A DNA stretch of 64,000 nucleotides from Clostridium polyendosporum (lineage in GTDB: Bacteria; Bacillota; Clostridia; Clostridiales; Clostridiaceae). Location of the stretch: NCBI RefSeq assembly GCF_018332455.1, contig NZ_BOPZ01000020.1:1-64000 (forward strand), read 5' to 3'. The notes under the pieces were generated by a model. That model worked only from the letters and a program-made list of their open reading frames with translations. It had not been told where the DNA came from and made no database searches. A program made the translations under genes and the position numbers. This document shows, one piece after another, positions 16,562-25,860 of the stretch. Each line of letters starts with the position of its first letter. Within the stretch, counting starts at the first letter, position 1.

Positions 16562-16602
16562 TAAAAAAAGAATAGAATATAAAAATATAATTCTATTCCT
16601 TA
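16562..16602 (-). terminator. Terminator of the minus-strand glycosyltransferase operon
   Basis: On the minus strand GGAATAGAAT pairs with ATTCTATTC and is followed by seven T residues, about 95 bases after the stop codon. Confidence 0.7.
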
Positions 16603-16620
16603 GAAAAAGCAGTACATTTT

Positions 16621-16700
16621 GAGGCTAGTTTCATGAATTGTATAAGGATGAAGTTGTTTATCTTTTTTAGTAGGCTTGATGCTTGCTCAGCTTTATTTAT
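16621..16700. repeat. Degenerate palindromic intergenic repeat (R8)
   Basis: Contains AAGGATGAAGTTGTTTATC (the distal terminus) and TAGTAGGCTTGATGCTTGCTC (centre hairpin), in a rearranged order. It reaches the stop codon of the glycosyltransferase gene at 16693. Confidence 0.45.
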
Positions 16701-17793
16701 AGATTGATAGCAGTTCTTCATCAGAAGAGGATAGTGGTATTTTTAGCTTAGAAAGCACTTTGTTTTTATATTCTGTGCTTCTATGAATTCCGTGGATGAA
16801 TTCTGCCATAGAAGAGGTTTCTGGTTGATTAGCAAATATTACACATTGATCAAGAATTTTTGAATTAACATCAGTTCTATTACAAATAACAATAGCTTTA
16901 CATTTTAACGCTTCAACTGTTGATAGTGGGTAACTATTATATTCAGAAAAATCTACTACACAAACTGCACCACTGTATAGAACAGGAAGGTGTGTCTGCT
17001 TGACCACTCCAAGAAATACTACATCACTATCTAAGTTATAACTATGAATAAGCTTCTTTATATCATTTACATAATCAGTACGTTTACCTGAAATATCTCC
17101 TGCTATAACTAGTTTTAAGTCTTTTATTTTCTCTTTTGTTTGTTTTAAGAGTTTTATAATAGCATCTATGTTTTTTCTTGGGGTTATGTTTCCAACATAA
17201 AGTAGATAAGGGAAAGTTATTTTATAATTTCTTTTCAAAAAGTTGATGCACATTGAATCTTCCATACGAATAAACATTTCGCTGCACTTGGGATAAACTA
17301 CTCTAACTTTATTTTCATCAATTGAAAAATATTTAATTAACTCTGATTTAGTAAATTCAGAATTTACAACAATGCTATCAGATAATTCGAGAGCGTGAGG
17401 AACCATATTCATAAATTTTGTATAATATTTTTCATCTACCATTTCTTTAGCAGCTACAGGATATAGGGTGTGTATAGTGGTAATATATTTACACACCTTA
17501 TTAGCGGGAATACTGAAACCATTATTTGGAGAATGATATATATCAATTTTATTCGCTAAAAGAAATTCTTCTAATTTTGAAAGGTCATTTTGTGTTCTAT
17601 CTATGCCCAGTGACATAAATTGTATATTTTGAAGTCTTTTCCAGTAGAAGCTAAGAGGAAAGTTATCCCATAATGCGTACATAGCATCAAATTTATCAGA
17701 AGAGTTTAAAAGAGTTACTATTTCTTTAGTATAAGAGTATAAGTTTGTTCCGTTGAGATTACTTGCAGCTAATCCATCTATACAAAATTTCAT
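16693..17793 (-). CDS. GT4-family glycosyltransferase, diverged
   Basis: A 366-residue GT-B glycosyltransferase: N-terminal domain starting MKFCIDGLAASNLNGTNLYS, the linker YVGNITPRKNIDAIIKLL, and a C-terminal nucleotide-sugar domain. The EX7E motif is altered: the first Glu of the usual [11 protein letters not shown] is Asn (YNSYPLSTVEA), so catalysis may be reduced. It shares the gene-start pattern of the two better-conserved GT4 genes at 21694 and 25861. The RBS AGGAGGTA (17799-17804) touches the stop of the SPOCS-like gene upstream, so both are one operon. ATG 17793 is chosen over 17820 because of that RBS. Likely spore-coat glycan synthesis, by context. Confidence 0.82.
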   Translation of the reverse strand: MKFCIDGLAASNLNGTNLYSYTKEIVTLLNSSDKFDAMYALWDNFPLSFYWKRLQNIQFMSLGIDRTQNDLSKLEEFLLANKIDIYHSPNNGFSIPANKVCKYITTIHTLYPVAAKEMVDEKYYTKFMNMVPHALELSDSIVVNSEFTKSELIKYFSIDENKVRVVYPKCSEMFIRMEDSMCINFLKRNYKITFPYLLYVGNITPRKNIDAIIKLLKQTKEKIKDLKLVIAGDISGKRTDYVNDIKKLIHSYNLDSDVVFLGVVKQTHLPVLYSGAVCVVDFSEYNSYPLSTVEALKCKAIVICNRTDVNSKILDQCVIFANQPETSSMAEFIHGIHRSTEYKNKVLSKLKIPLSSSDEELLSIYK

Positions 17794-17803
17794 ATTGTAC
17801 CTC

Positions 17804-18526
17804 CTACATAAATTCTTCATCTAATTCTACAATATTATTTTCAACTATAGGTTGCTCGGGTATAAATTCTATATCTTCTTCTTTATTTTCAATTGGTTGT
17901 AATCTATTATCATTTTCTGTAATTAATATATTTATATCACTTTTTTCATCTAGAACTAAGTCTACATTATTTTCTTTTAATAAATATAAGTTCTTAACAT
18001 CAATATTGTCGTAAGTATTATTATTGACAGTGTCATCAATAGAAAGAATATCATAATCAGGTTTTGGTTCATTGCTGACCATGATTAGTGATTCTTTTTT
18101 TGATATAAGTGCAATTAATAATAGTATGTTCCCATAAATCATGTTTCCATTTATGTTCTTAAATGCTCCATCCATTTTTAATATTTTAAAACTATCAAAA
18201 TCGTAAACTGTTGGTGGAAGTTCAATAAAATGGTTAAAGGGAATAGTTCTAGTAACAGTAATTCTCTTTTTATGAGTATCGCGATATTCTAAAGTGTAAT
18301 TTTTTATTCCTTCAAAAGTTAGTATTTTTTTATCTTTTAGAACAATTTCATTATAAGTTAAATTAACAATGTCAAAAGATACTTTTAATAGTTCCTTAAT
18401 ATGATGTTTTCTTCTGCTTACAAAGATATAATCCCCCTGTGAGAAGGGTACAGAATATGGAGAGGAAATCGAAGTAAACTCTTCTTGAGGTGATAATCCT
18501 ATTATTTCAATTCCATTTTTAATCAT
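17804..18526 (-). CDS. Probable SPOCS (DUF3794)-domain spore coat-like protein
   Basis: A 240-residue protein. Residues 1-130 resemble a single SPOCS/DUF3794 unit, with repeated beta strands and the hallmark TIPFNHFIELP; the C-terminal ~70 residues are acidic, Asn/Asp/Glu-rich and low complexity. SPOCS domains occur in spore-coat proteins of clostridia and bacilli, usually with LysM, as in the gene at 29969. It is first in an operon with the glycosyltransferase. ATG 18526 is preceded by GGGGGAA. The domain call is by motif only and moderately sure. Confidence 0.6.
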   Translation of the reverse strand: MIKNGIEIIGLSPQEEFTSISSPYSVPFSQGDYIFVSRRKHHIKELLKVSFDIVNLTYNEIVLKDKKILTFEGIKNYTLEYRDTHKKRITVTRTIPFNHFIELPPTVYDFDSFKILKMDGAFKNINGNMIYGNILLLIALISKKESLIMVSNEPKPDYDILSIDDTVNNNTYDNIDVKNLYLLKENNVDLVLDEKSDINILITENDNRLQPIENKEEDIEFIPEQPIVENNIVELDEEFM

Positions 18527-18950
18527 TTTTTTCCCCCATTAAAATTATTTAATAAAAGTAAGAGTAACTGATTTTAATTTAGAAAACTTTATTTTTGATG
18601 TTTTGAGAATTCTATATTAATAAGTATTTAAGTATCTTTATAAATATATATGCTTGCAATCAAAAATTCTTGATAACAAAATATAAGTAGTAATATAAAC
18701 AAGTTAAATAGTTAATAGAATTTGTATTAATAGTTTTAGATAAAGGAAAGCAATGTAATAAACGTAAAGCAATTTCAATATAATATAACACTATGTAGAA
18801 GTTAATAAAGAAAATACAGTATGAGAAGTATATTTATATTTGTGATAAAAATAGATATATTTTTAGGTCATAAATTTCATTATAGTATAACGAAAATAAA
18901 TCTAGTAATTATTATTGAAAGTAGTATATCTCTTACAGGAGGATATTTTT
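18527..18950. other. Gene-free AT-rich spacer between divergent genes
   Basis: This 424-base stretch separates the divergent SPOCS-like and radical SAM genes. It must hold both promoters, but no clear -35/-10 pair, hairpin or repeat-family member could be picked out. Confidence 0.5.
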
Positions 18951-20045
18951 ATGAAGATTATTGAAAGTATGCATAAAAATATTAAAAAGGCTGTGGTTGC
19001 AACCATTTATGAAGTTATAGAGCATAATCCTGAAAAGAATATTAATAGAATATTTTCATTAGCTAGAATGTTGGCTAAAGATGATGATTCTAAGAAAAGT
19101 ATTGAAGAGATAGAAAAATATTATAATGAAGTTCCTTCAATAAAACAATTTTTACAAGAGGTTTTAACTAATACTAATAAGGCTTTTATGAAAAAGTTAT
19201 TCGAAAATTTCTTTATTAATGCTATTTGGGATGGAACATTGAAGAGAAAAAAGTGGCTTGAGAAAGAAGATACAAAGATACCATTTGTTTTACTAATTAG
19301 TCCATCTATAAAGTGTAACTTAAGATATATTGGATGCTATGAGGTAGATTATGATAAGTCTAAAGAGTTAAGTTATGAAGATATTGATAAAGTAGTAGGT
19401 CAAGCTCGCGACTTAGGGATTTATTTCATAATGGTTTTAGGTGCAGAACCTTTTTCTGTTAACTATATGTGGGAAATTTATGAAAAGTATAGTGACATAG
19501 AGTTCATGACTTTTACTAATGGTACGTTAATTACTAAAGAAGTAGCAGATAAAATAGTGAAATTAGGAAATATAATACCTATGTTATATTTAGATGGTTT
19601 TGAGAAAGAGACAGACTCTAAAGGGGGAAGCGGAACTTTTTTAAAAGTTATGAAAGGAATGGATTTTCTTAAAGATAGAGGGGTGTTTTTTGGTGTTTCA
19701 TCTGTTGTTTCCAGAAGTAACGTAGAAAAAGTTACTTCAGATGAATTTATAGAAATGTTAATTAATAAAGGAGCTAGAGTGGGGTGGTACTTTATGTATA
19801 TGCCTGTTGGCAGTAAATCTAATATAGAATTAATGCTAACTCCTAGTCAAAGGATAGAACTTAGCAGAAGAATAAAGACTATAAGAATGTCTAAACCCTA
19901 CGTTTCTATAGATTTCTTTAATGATGCTCCATATGTAGGAGGATGCATAGATGGAGAATATTATTGTATTAAATCAAAAGGAGATGTGGAATCATGTATA
20001 TTTGCCCATATAGCAGTTGATAATGGTGAACTACCCCCACGTTAG
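18951..20045 (+). pseudogene. Radical SAM protein, decayed (broken CxxxCxxC and truncated C-terminus)
   Basis: A 364-residue frame clearly derived from a radical SAM/SPASM-type protein. The 4Fe-4S motif reads C122-x3-Y126-x2-C129: codon TAT where TGT is expected, a single G-to-A change. The SAM-binding GGEP is GAEP (164-167). Near the end, FFNDAPYVGGC and CIFAHIAVDN match the SPASM-like region, but the protein then stops after GELPPR, where relatives as I recall them continue for dozens of residues. Three independent lesions suggest loss of function, though the frame is open and the RBS (AGGAGGA before ATG 18951) is intact. Its setting in the coat region suggests a former sporulation role. 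Confidence 0.7.
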
Positions 20046-20167
20046 AAGTATAGGCTTTTCGGTCAATTATATATGACAATAGTTGCTATAAAATTTTAAA
20101 GAGAATAGATAAAGAGTCTTAGTTACACATTTGTAGCCAAGGGTCTTTTTTGTTATGTATATACTTG

Positions 20168-20176
20168 TGTTATAAT
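20168..20176 (+). promoter_or_regulatory. Possible extended -10 promoter for the solute-binding lipoprotein
   Basis: TGTTATAAT lies 92 bases before the TTG start; the -35 region (TTTTGT-like) is weak. Confidence 0.38.
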
Positions 20177-20267
20177 GTAAGTAAAAATAAGCAAGTTTAA
20201 TAATCTATAAATATTTAAATTTAACCATAAACTCATTTATACTTAATTATCAGGCAGAGGTGATATT

Positions 20268-21455
20268 TTGAGAAGAGTAAGTACAATTATTATTATGGTA
20301 TTCGTAATTTCTACACTTTTTAATGGATGCTTTTTTACTAATAATAACTATAAAAGATTATCTGGTAAATATGAAATATGGAGTTATGGTCCATACAGTG
20401 AATATCTGAAAAAGAGAGCTAAGGAGTTTGTAGAAAAGAATCCTAGAGTAGAAATAAATATAAAGGATTTTAATAAGGATAAATACATAACTTCTGTTGA
20501 GAAATCACTTAAAGATAATAAAAATGAACCAGATATGGTTCTATTAACTGGAGAAGAGATTATAAAACTATTAGAAAAAAGAAGTGATTCTTTTGAAAGC
20601 ATAACAACGGATTTAAATAGTTATTTAAATAATTTCTCTCCATCTAGAGTAGATGAGGTTAGATATAAGAATGAAGTGTATGGATTTCCATGGGATTCTA
20701 GACCTATAGTTGTTTATTATAATAGTGAAGTCTTAGAAAAATATGATATAAATATGGAAGAAGTAAATAGTTGGGAGGAGTTTATTGCTTCAGGGAAAAA
20801 GCTTTATGAGTTATCTAAGGGTAGTAAAGTACTTCTTACTTTGAATAAAAGTCAGGAAAGAGAGCTTTTTAAGATCTTATGTTATCAAATTAATATTTTA
20901 GATAATCAAAAAGATATAACTGAAAACAGTGAGAAAATAGATAGGATTATAAAACTTTTAAGTACTATGAAAAAGGAAAAAATTTTAAAAATAATTAATG
21001 ATCAAAAACAATATAATAGCATCGTAGTTTTAGGATCAAGTAATAGCTTGGGTGAATTAAAGGAAAAGTTTAAAACAAGTAAATGGAGAGTAGTAAAGCT
21101 TCCTAGTTTTGAAAAGGGAGGGAATAATTTTGTATCGCTTGATGGTGTCAATTTAGTATTATTAGATAATAAGAAGAATAAAGATGCGCTTAAACAATTT
21201 ATTTTCTTCTCTATGATGAACTGTGATGAACTATTAAGTTTCATGTATGAAGAAAATGTTTTTCCGAGCAATAATAATTGCTATAGAAATAAAATAATTG
21301 ATAGAAGAGCTATATTATTAAATGATGATAAGCTTTGGGCAAGATTCGTTAATATACAAAGCAACTCAAAAAGAAAAAATAATTATTATGAGTTTATAAA
21401 ATTCATGGAAGTAAATTACCCTAATATTTTAAACAAAATAAATACGGGAATATGA
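20268..21455 (+). CDS. Extracellular solute-binding lipoprotein (ABC family 1 type), orphan
   Basis: A 395-residue protein with a short basic start, hydrophobic signal and a lipobox-like LFNGC (Cys21). The mature part looks like a family 1 (sugar/oligosaccharide) periplasmic-type binding protein: an early YEIWSYGPYSEYLKKRAKEF strand-helix, GFPWDSRPIVVYYNSEVLEKY and NSWEEFIASGKKL. Such proteins deliver solutes to ABC permeases; no permease or ATPase gene is adjacent, so the partner is elsewhere or the protein has another role. TTG 20268 is the start, with GAGGTGAT five to nine bases before. Confidence 0.83.
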   Translation: MRRVSTIIIMVFVISTLFNGCFFTNNNYKRLSGKYEIWSYGPYSEYLKKRAKEFVEKNPRVEINIKDFNKDKYITSVEKSLKDNKNEPDMVLLTGEEIIKLLEKRSDSFESITTDLNSYLNNFSPSRVDEVRYKNEVYGFPWDSRPIVVYYNSEVLEKYDINMEEVNSWEEFIASGKKLYELSKGSKVLLTLNKSQERELFKILCYQINILDNQKDITENSEKIDRIIKLLSTMKKEKILKIINDQKQYNSIVVLGSSNSLGELKEKFKTSKWRVVKLPSFEKGGNNFVSLDGVNLVLLDNKKNKDALKQFIFFSMMNCDELLSFMYEENVFPSNNNCYRNKIIDRRAILLNDDKLWARFVNIQSNSKRKNNYYEFIKFMEVNYPNILNKINTGI

Positions 21456-21500
21456 GATATACTAAAGCTTAGTAGGCATCAATCATACTAAAGATACATC

Positions 21501-21596
21501 GCTTTAATCCTAAATAATTTATGAAAAATAGAATTTAATAGGCTCGAAGCCTGTTAAATTTGAGCCAGATTTCACTTTGTGAAATGACAACAAGTA
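21501..21596 (-). repeat. Palindromic intergenic repeat, reverse copy (R9)
   Basis: TTTAATAGGCTCGAAGCCTG hairpin, then AGCCAGATTTCACTTTGTGA and AATGACAACAAGT: the clean reverse complement of the family core. The left arm TTTAATCCTAAATAATTTATG matches R14. Confidence 0.75.
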
Positions 21597-21648
21597 AAAT
21601 AAGATAAGAGCAGCTTGATATAGCATCAGGCTGCTTTTATCTTATTTA
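21596..21648. terminator. Bidirectional terminator
   Basis: AAATAAGATAAGAGCAGC pairs with GCTGCTTTTATCTTATTT around a loop, between two converging genes. Confidence 0.75.
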
Positions 21649-21693
21649 ATAAAATCTAAAATTGCTTTATCTATAATCTTGATAGGTGGAGAG

Positions 21694-22842
21694 TTAAATG
21701 ACAACTTTGGGGGAAAGGGTGAGATTTTCATTTACTGACTGGTATGCCATAAGTGTATTTATAGCTGTGTTTTGCCAGCTAAAGTGTTGACTTCTTAAGT
21801 ATCCTTTTTCTCTTAGATTTTCCTTAAAATCTTCATCATTTAAAACTTTTAGTAAAGCACATGAAAGTTCATCTTTATTATGAGGATTTATAAGTAACCC
21901 AGCATCTCCTACTACTTCAGGTATAGAAGTGGTATTTGAAGTGATTACTGGTGCTTTACAGCTCATTGCTTCTAATGGTGGAAGGCCAAAACCCTCATAA
22001 AATGATGGATACACAAAGACTTCGCATCCACTATATAAAGTTGGCAGAAATTGATCCTCAGCAAAACCAGTAAAAATAATTTTGTCTAAGAGGTTTAATT
22101 CCTTTACTAAATTATAAATTTTTTCTCCTTCATCTCTCAAGGAACCAACTATAACTAGGGAGATAACCTTTTTTAAGTCTTTTTGAATTTTATGAAAAGC
22201 TTCTATTAATCCTCTTACGTTTTTTCTTGCACTAAAACCACCTATATATAGTATATATGGTGTATTAAATTTATATCTTTCATTAACTGTATTTTTACAT
22301 TGCTTTTTATCTATAGGGTTAAATTGTACATCAGCGGCAAGGGGGGTAACATATATTTTCTCTTTATCATAGCATGGAAAGAATTTAAGTATGTCATTTT
22401 TGGATTGTTCAGAAACAGTGATTATTCCATCAGAACATTCTATTATCTTAGGCATCTCTTCAAGAAATTTTTTAAGATATCCTTTACCTACTGTTTCAGG
22501 TAGGATATAAGGTATTAAATCATGTATGGTAACAATTTTTTTGCAATTTAATCCATTAGAAATACCTATACCATTTTGAGGTACATGATAAATATCTACG
22601 TTGTAACAGTCTATATAGTTGGGGAAGTAGATACTTTCGAAGAATCTCTGATGTTTTTTTGATGCCATAATAATATTTGTATTTCTTCTTTTAAACTCCT
22701 GAAAGTTTCCTCCTGACCAAAATAATGAATATTCATTATTATCATTAAATTGAAGTAATTTTTTTAGAACATTATAGGTATAGGTGCCTATTCCTGTCCC
22801 TTTATACCAATTGATACCTCTTGCATCAATGGCGATCTTCAT
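21694..22842 (-). CDS. GT4-family glycosyltransferase (spore-coat region)
   Basis: A 382-residue GT-B enzyme with all expected marks: MKIAIDARGINWYKGTGIGT at the N-terminus (acceptor-side loop), YIGGFSARKNVRGLIEAFHK in the linker, and the EX7E motif [13 protein letters not shown] with intact Glu residues. GT4 enzymes move a sugar from a nucleotide donor to a glycan or lipid acceptor with retention. It is divergent from the CotS gene at 22965 and is a close paralogue of the gene at 25861, which also faces a CotS gene; so the two families are paired. ATG 22842 follows AGAGGAT. Sugar and acceptor unknown. Confidence 0.9.
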   Translation of the reverse strand: MKIAIDARGINWYKGTGIGTYTYNVLKKLLQFNDNNEYSLFWSGGNFQEFKRRNTNIIMASKKHQRFFESIYFPNYIDCYNVDIYHVPQNGIGISNGLNCKKIVTIHDLIPYILPETVGKGYLKKFLEEMPKIIECSDGIITVSEQSKNDILKFFPCYDKEKIYVTPLAADVQFNPIDKKQCKNTVNERYKFNTPYILYIGGFSARKNVRGLIEAFHKIQKDLKKVISLVIVGSLRDEGEKIYNLVKELNLLDKIIFTGFAEDQFLPTLYSGCEVFVYPSFYEGFGLPPLEAMSCKAPVITSNTTSIPEVVGDAGLLINPHNKDELSCALLKVLNDEDFKENLREKGYLRSQHFSWQNTAINTLMAYQSVNENLTLSPKVVI

Positions 22843-22908
22843 AAAATCCTCTCCTAAAAATCCTATATATATTAATAATATTATTGAGAATATGATTTTG
22901 TGAATGTA

Positions 22909-22936
22909 ACACCAATAAAAGCCAATACATATAATA
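22909..22936 (+). promoter_or_regulatory. Possible sigma-K/E-type sporulation promoter before CotS gene 1
   Basis: CATATAATA fits the CATANNNTA -10 of mother-cell sigma factors, with an ACAC-containing -35 about 15 bases upstream. Confidence 0.35.
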
Positions 22937-22964
22937 AAATGAAATAAGAGGCGGAGGGATAAAT

Positions 22965-23981
22965 GTGGAAATAGGTGAAATTATTGAAATAGTCAAAAAA
23001 AACTATGGTATTGTAAGTAATTCATGCAAAAAAATAAAAAACATATATAAGATATCAACAGAAGATGAGGATTATTGTTTAAAAGTTATAGATTATCAAT
23101 ATCCTCATTTTCATTTTATCCTTTCAGCAATTCAACATCTTCAAAAAAAAGGATTCAAAACCATTCCGCAAATAATAAAAACTTGTTTTGAGACTTCTTT
23201 TATAAGTCTTGGAGAAAAGTATGCATATCTAACTCCATGGGTAATTTCTAGGGAGAGCAATTATGATAATCCTATAGATTTATTAAAAGCTTCTCTTAAA
23301 CTTTCTGAGCTTCATGTATGCAGTGAAGGTTTTAACATTACGAAGAAAATGAAGCCGAGGATTGGATGGCTTAGATGGGGGAAGATCTTTGGAGTTAGGG
23401 GAGATGAAATATTGGATTTTAGAAAGAGGATATATCAAAAAGCATATAAATCAGAGTTTGATAAGCTTTACTTATCTATAATGGATGAAGAATTAAAAAG
23501 AGTTGAGTGGTCTATTAAGAATCTTTTACAGAGTAATTATTTGGAGTTGATGAAAAAAGAGGTGATGAAAAGGGGGTTTTGTCACCATGATTATGCTCAT
23601 CATAATGTTCTAGTAAATAGTACGGGGGAAATAAATATAATTGATTTTGATTATTGTATTTTAGATACACATCTGCATGACTTAGCATCTTTATTAATAC
23701 GTTCTATGAAGGATGGTAAGTGGGATTTAAAAAAAGCTTTTTTTATTTTTGATGCTTATGCAGCCAATAAGAGGATAGACCAAGATGAAATACCAATAAT
23801 GGCTGCTTTTGTAGAATTTCCCCAACAGTATTGGCAATTAGGCATACAGTATTACTGGGAGCAGCAACCATGGGAAGAAGAGTTTTTTATTAAAAAGTTA
23901 ATGAGATATATTTATGATAGAGAGGAGAGACAAGAATTTGTAAATGAATTAAGGAAAGCAGTGTATTTAGGAGGAAGCTAA
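22965..23981 (+). CDS. CotS-family spore coat protein, kinase-like (APH) fold, copy 1
   Basis: A 338-residue protein of the CotS/YsxE/YutH group, which has the aminoglycoside-phosphotransferase fold. The ATP-site Lys (CLKVI), the catalytic loop HHDYAHHN (D209, N214) and the metal-binding Asp in IIDFDY (D227) are all intact, so phosphotransfer is possible. CotS proteins sit in the inner spore coat; the substrate is unknown. GTG 22965 is the start, after GGCGGAGGG; an ATG two bases earlier is in another frame. Its stop overlaps the next start (TAATG), indicating translational coupling with the gene at 23981. Confidence 0.88.
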   Translation: MEIGEIIEIVKKNYGIVSNSCKKIKNIYKISTEDEDYCLKVIDYQYPHFHFILSAIQHLQKKGFKTIPQIIKTCFETSFISLGEKYAYLTPWVISRESNYDNPIDLLKASLKLSELHVCSEGFNITKKMKPRIGWLRWGKIFGVRGDEILDFRKRIYQKAYKSEFDKLYLSIMDEELKRVEWSIKNLLQSNYLELMKKEVMKRGFCHHDYAHHNVLVNSTGEINIIDFDYCILDTHLHDLASLLIRSMKDGKWDLKKAFFIFDAYAANKRIDQDEIPIMAAFVEFPQQYWQLGIQYYWEQQPWEEEFFIKKLMRYIYDREERQEFVNELRKAVYLGGS

Positions 23982-24730
23982 TGTACTCGATAAATAATTA
24001 CTTACAGGAAAAAAAGATAAATGTTGTAAGAGGAAAAGAGAAAACAAAAAAAATTCTACCAAATGAATTAGACGAATACAATATTCTTAAACAGATAGAA
24101 GTTATTTCTATGTTTCATGAAAAAATGAAGAATAGTAATGGAGTTTTTCTTCTTAGTATTCAAAGTTCTATAGGGAAGGAAATAGAAGAGTGTAAGGTGC
24201 AGATAAAGAAGCTTAAGCGAATACTAGGAAAAATTGAGGAAAGAGGACCTAGTGACTCCTTTGAAAGGGAACTTTATTTTTTGGCACCAAAAATTCTTGA
24301 CAGAGCTAAAAAGTGTATAAACTATATTTCAAATGATGAGTATATATCAATTATTTTGAGAAGTATGAAAAATAATGAGGTGTGTCTTGGGAGCTGTGAA
24401 AGTAATAATCTTTGGGTGGATGGTGAGATCAAAGTTTGTGATATAAGCGGACTATGTTTTAATACGGTGGAGTGTGATTGCATAGCTTATTTAAATAAAC
24501 TCAAGAGGAAAGGGGTTGATATTAGCTGGGAAAAAGTAGTCACAGAATTTATATGTCATGAAAGTTTACAAAATATAAGTAAAAACTTTATATTAGCGAT
24601 GATTTCATATCCTTTTGAGTTTATGAAGATATGTGACAAAAGAAGAGAAGGAAAGAAGCATTGGGATGATAATGAGTATGCAAGAAGGTTAACTTTAGCC
24701 GTTCTAAAGGATGGGGAGGCTTTAATATAG
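23981..24730 (+). CDS. Degenerate CotS-like protein (probable pseudokinase)
   Basis: A 249-residue protein that reads like a shortened CotS relative: the middle contains LGSCESNNLWVDGEIKVCD, which lines up with the catalytic loop HHDxxHHNxLVN...IIDFD, but His and Asp are missing. The N-lobe is reduced to a coiled, charged segment (about 40-90) and the C-terminal helical part (FPxxF-like SYPFEFMKIC, HWDDN) is kept. It is translationally coupled to CotS copy 1 and 25 bases before copy 2. It may act as a structural or regulatory partner of the active paralogues. Family assignment is by position and weak motifs. Confidence 0.62.
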   Translation: MYSINNYLQEKKINVVRGKEKTKKILPNELDEYNILKQIEVISMFHEKMKNSNGVFLLSIQSSIGKEIEECKVQIKKLKRILGKIEERGPSDSFERELYFLAPKILDRAKKCINYISNDEYISIILRSMKNNEVCLGSCESNNLWVDGEIKVCDISGLCFNTVECDCIAYLNKLKRKGVDISWEKVVTEFICHESLQNISKNFILAMISYPFEFMKICDKRREGKKHWDDNEYARRLTLAVLKDGEALI

Positions 24731-24755
24731 ATATTAATTATAAAGGGTGGTTTCA

Positions 24756-25805
24756 TTGTTAAAGGTGAAATATGGCGACAAAAAATATCTTTGTGCTTAC
24801 GATTTAAATGTTGAGTTGTTTGATATGTATAACTTGCAGGTAGAAGATGTAGTTCCGTTAAGAAGTGTGTATATTTTAGATACATCTATAGGAAAGAAGA
24901 TTTTAAAAAGAATAGATTATTCTAAGGAACGATTGGATTTTATATGCACATCTTTAGATTATATAAAACAAAATTTTAGTCGGATACTAACCATAGAGAA
25001 ATGTAAGGATGGAAAGAATTTTGTGCAATGGAAAAATGGGTTATATATAATTTTAGGGCTTATAGAAGGAAGAGAGAGTGCTTTTTCAAATCAAGTGGAT
25101 TTATATCTTGCTTCTAAAGCATTAGGTGAGCTTCATAATGCTTCTTTGGGGTTGTTTGAGTGTGTAGGAGAGGCTGGTATGTTAGAAGACAACGTTACTC
25201 TTAATGATCTTTCGTACTATTTTGATATGGCATACGAAGATTTAATAAAATTTAAAGATCAAGTAGCAAGATATAGCTATAAGAATGATTTTGATAAGCT
25301 TTATATGGATAATGTAGATTATTATCTAAAGCAAATATATGAATGTAAACAATCCATAAATTTAGAGGCTTACTCAAAACTTTGTAAGGATTCTTCAAAG
25401 ATTGTGTTATGTCATAATGATTTGGCTCATCATAATATTCTTATAAAAAATAATGAAGCTCACTTTATAGACTTCGATTACTGTACTATTGATATAAGGG
25501 TTAAAGATTTAGCAACATTTATACTTAAAAGTATAAAGAATTTTTCTTTTGATATTGAGAAATGTAAAGAAATATTAAGAGTATATAATGAGGTTGCTTT
25601 ACTTAATAAATCTGAATATGAACTCCTATATATACTGTTAAAATTCCCTCATGATTTTTATACATGTACAAGGGATTATTACTATAAGAAAAAGGATTGG
25701 GGAGAAGATATATTTTTGTATAAATTATCGAATAAATTAGAATTTAAGGAAGATAGAGAGGACTTTTTAAAAGAGTTCAAATTGAATATATTGGAAAATA
25801 TGTAA
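24756..25805 (+). CDS. CotS-family spore coat protein, kinase-like fold, copy 2
   Basis: A 349-residue CotS-family protein. ATP-site Lys is in KKILKRI, the catalytic loop is HNDLAHHN (D222), and IDFDYC carries the metal-binding Asp. An inner GELHNASLG matches the conserved LHxA region of the family. Start is TTG 24756, six bases after AAGGGTGG; GTG 24747 overlaps that site. It ends at a strong hairpin shared with the converging glycosyltransferase. Likely third gene of an operon with 22965 and 23981. Confidence 0.86.
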   Translation: MLKVKYGDKKYLCAYDLNVELFDMYNLQVEDVVPLRSVYILDTSIGKKILKRIDYSKERLDFICTSLDYIKQNFSRILTIEKCKDGKNFVQWKNGLYIILGLIEGRESAFSNQVDLYLASKALGELHNASLGLFECVGEAGMLEDNVTLNDLSYYFDMAYEDLIKFKDQVARYSYKNDFDKLYMDNVDYYLKQIYECKQSINLEAYSKLCKDSSKIVLCHNDLAHHNILIKNNEAHFIDFDYCTIDIRVKDLATFILKSIKNFSFDIEKCKEILRVYNEVALLNKSEYELLYILLKFPHDFYTCTRDYYYKKKDWGEDIFLYKLSNKLEFKEDREDFLKEFKLNILENM

Positions 25806-25823
25806 AAATAATATATAATATAA

Positions 25824-25860
25824 TTAGTTAAGGTATAAGCAATGCTTATACCTTAACTAA
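25824..25860. terminator. Strong bidirectional terminator
   Basis: A perfect 17-bp stem (TTAGTTAAGGTATAAGC and its complement) with a 3-base loop, between converging genes. Confidence 0.85.

Noticed and set aside
20100-20150. Terminator after the radical SAM remnant
   Set aside because: AAAGAGTCTT and AAGGGTCTTT pair only partly; too weak to call.
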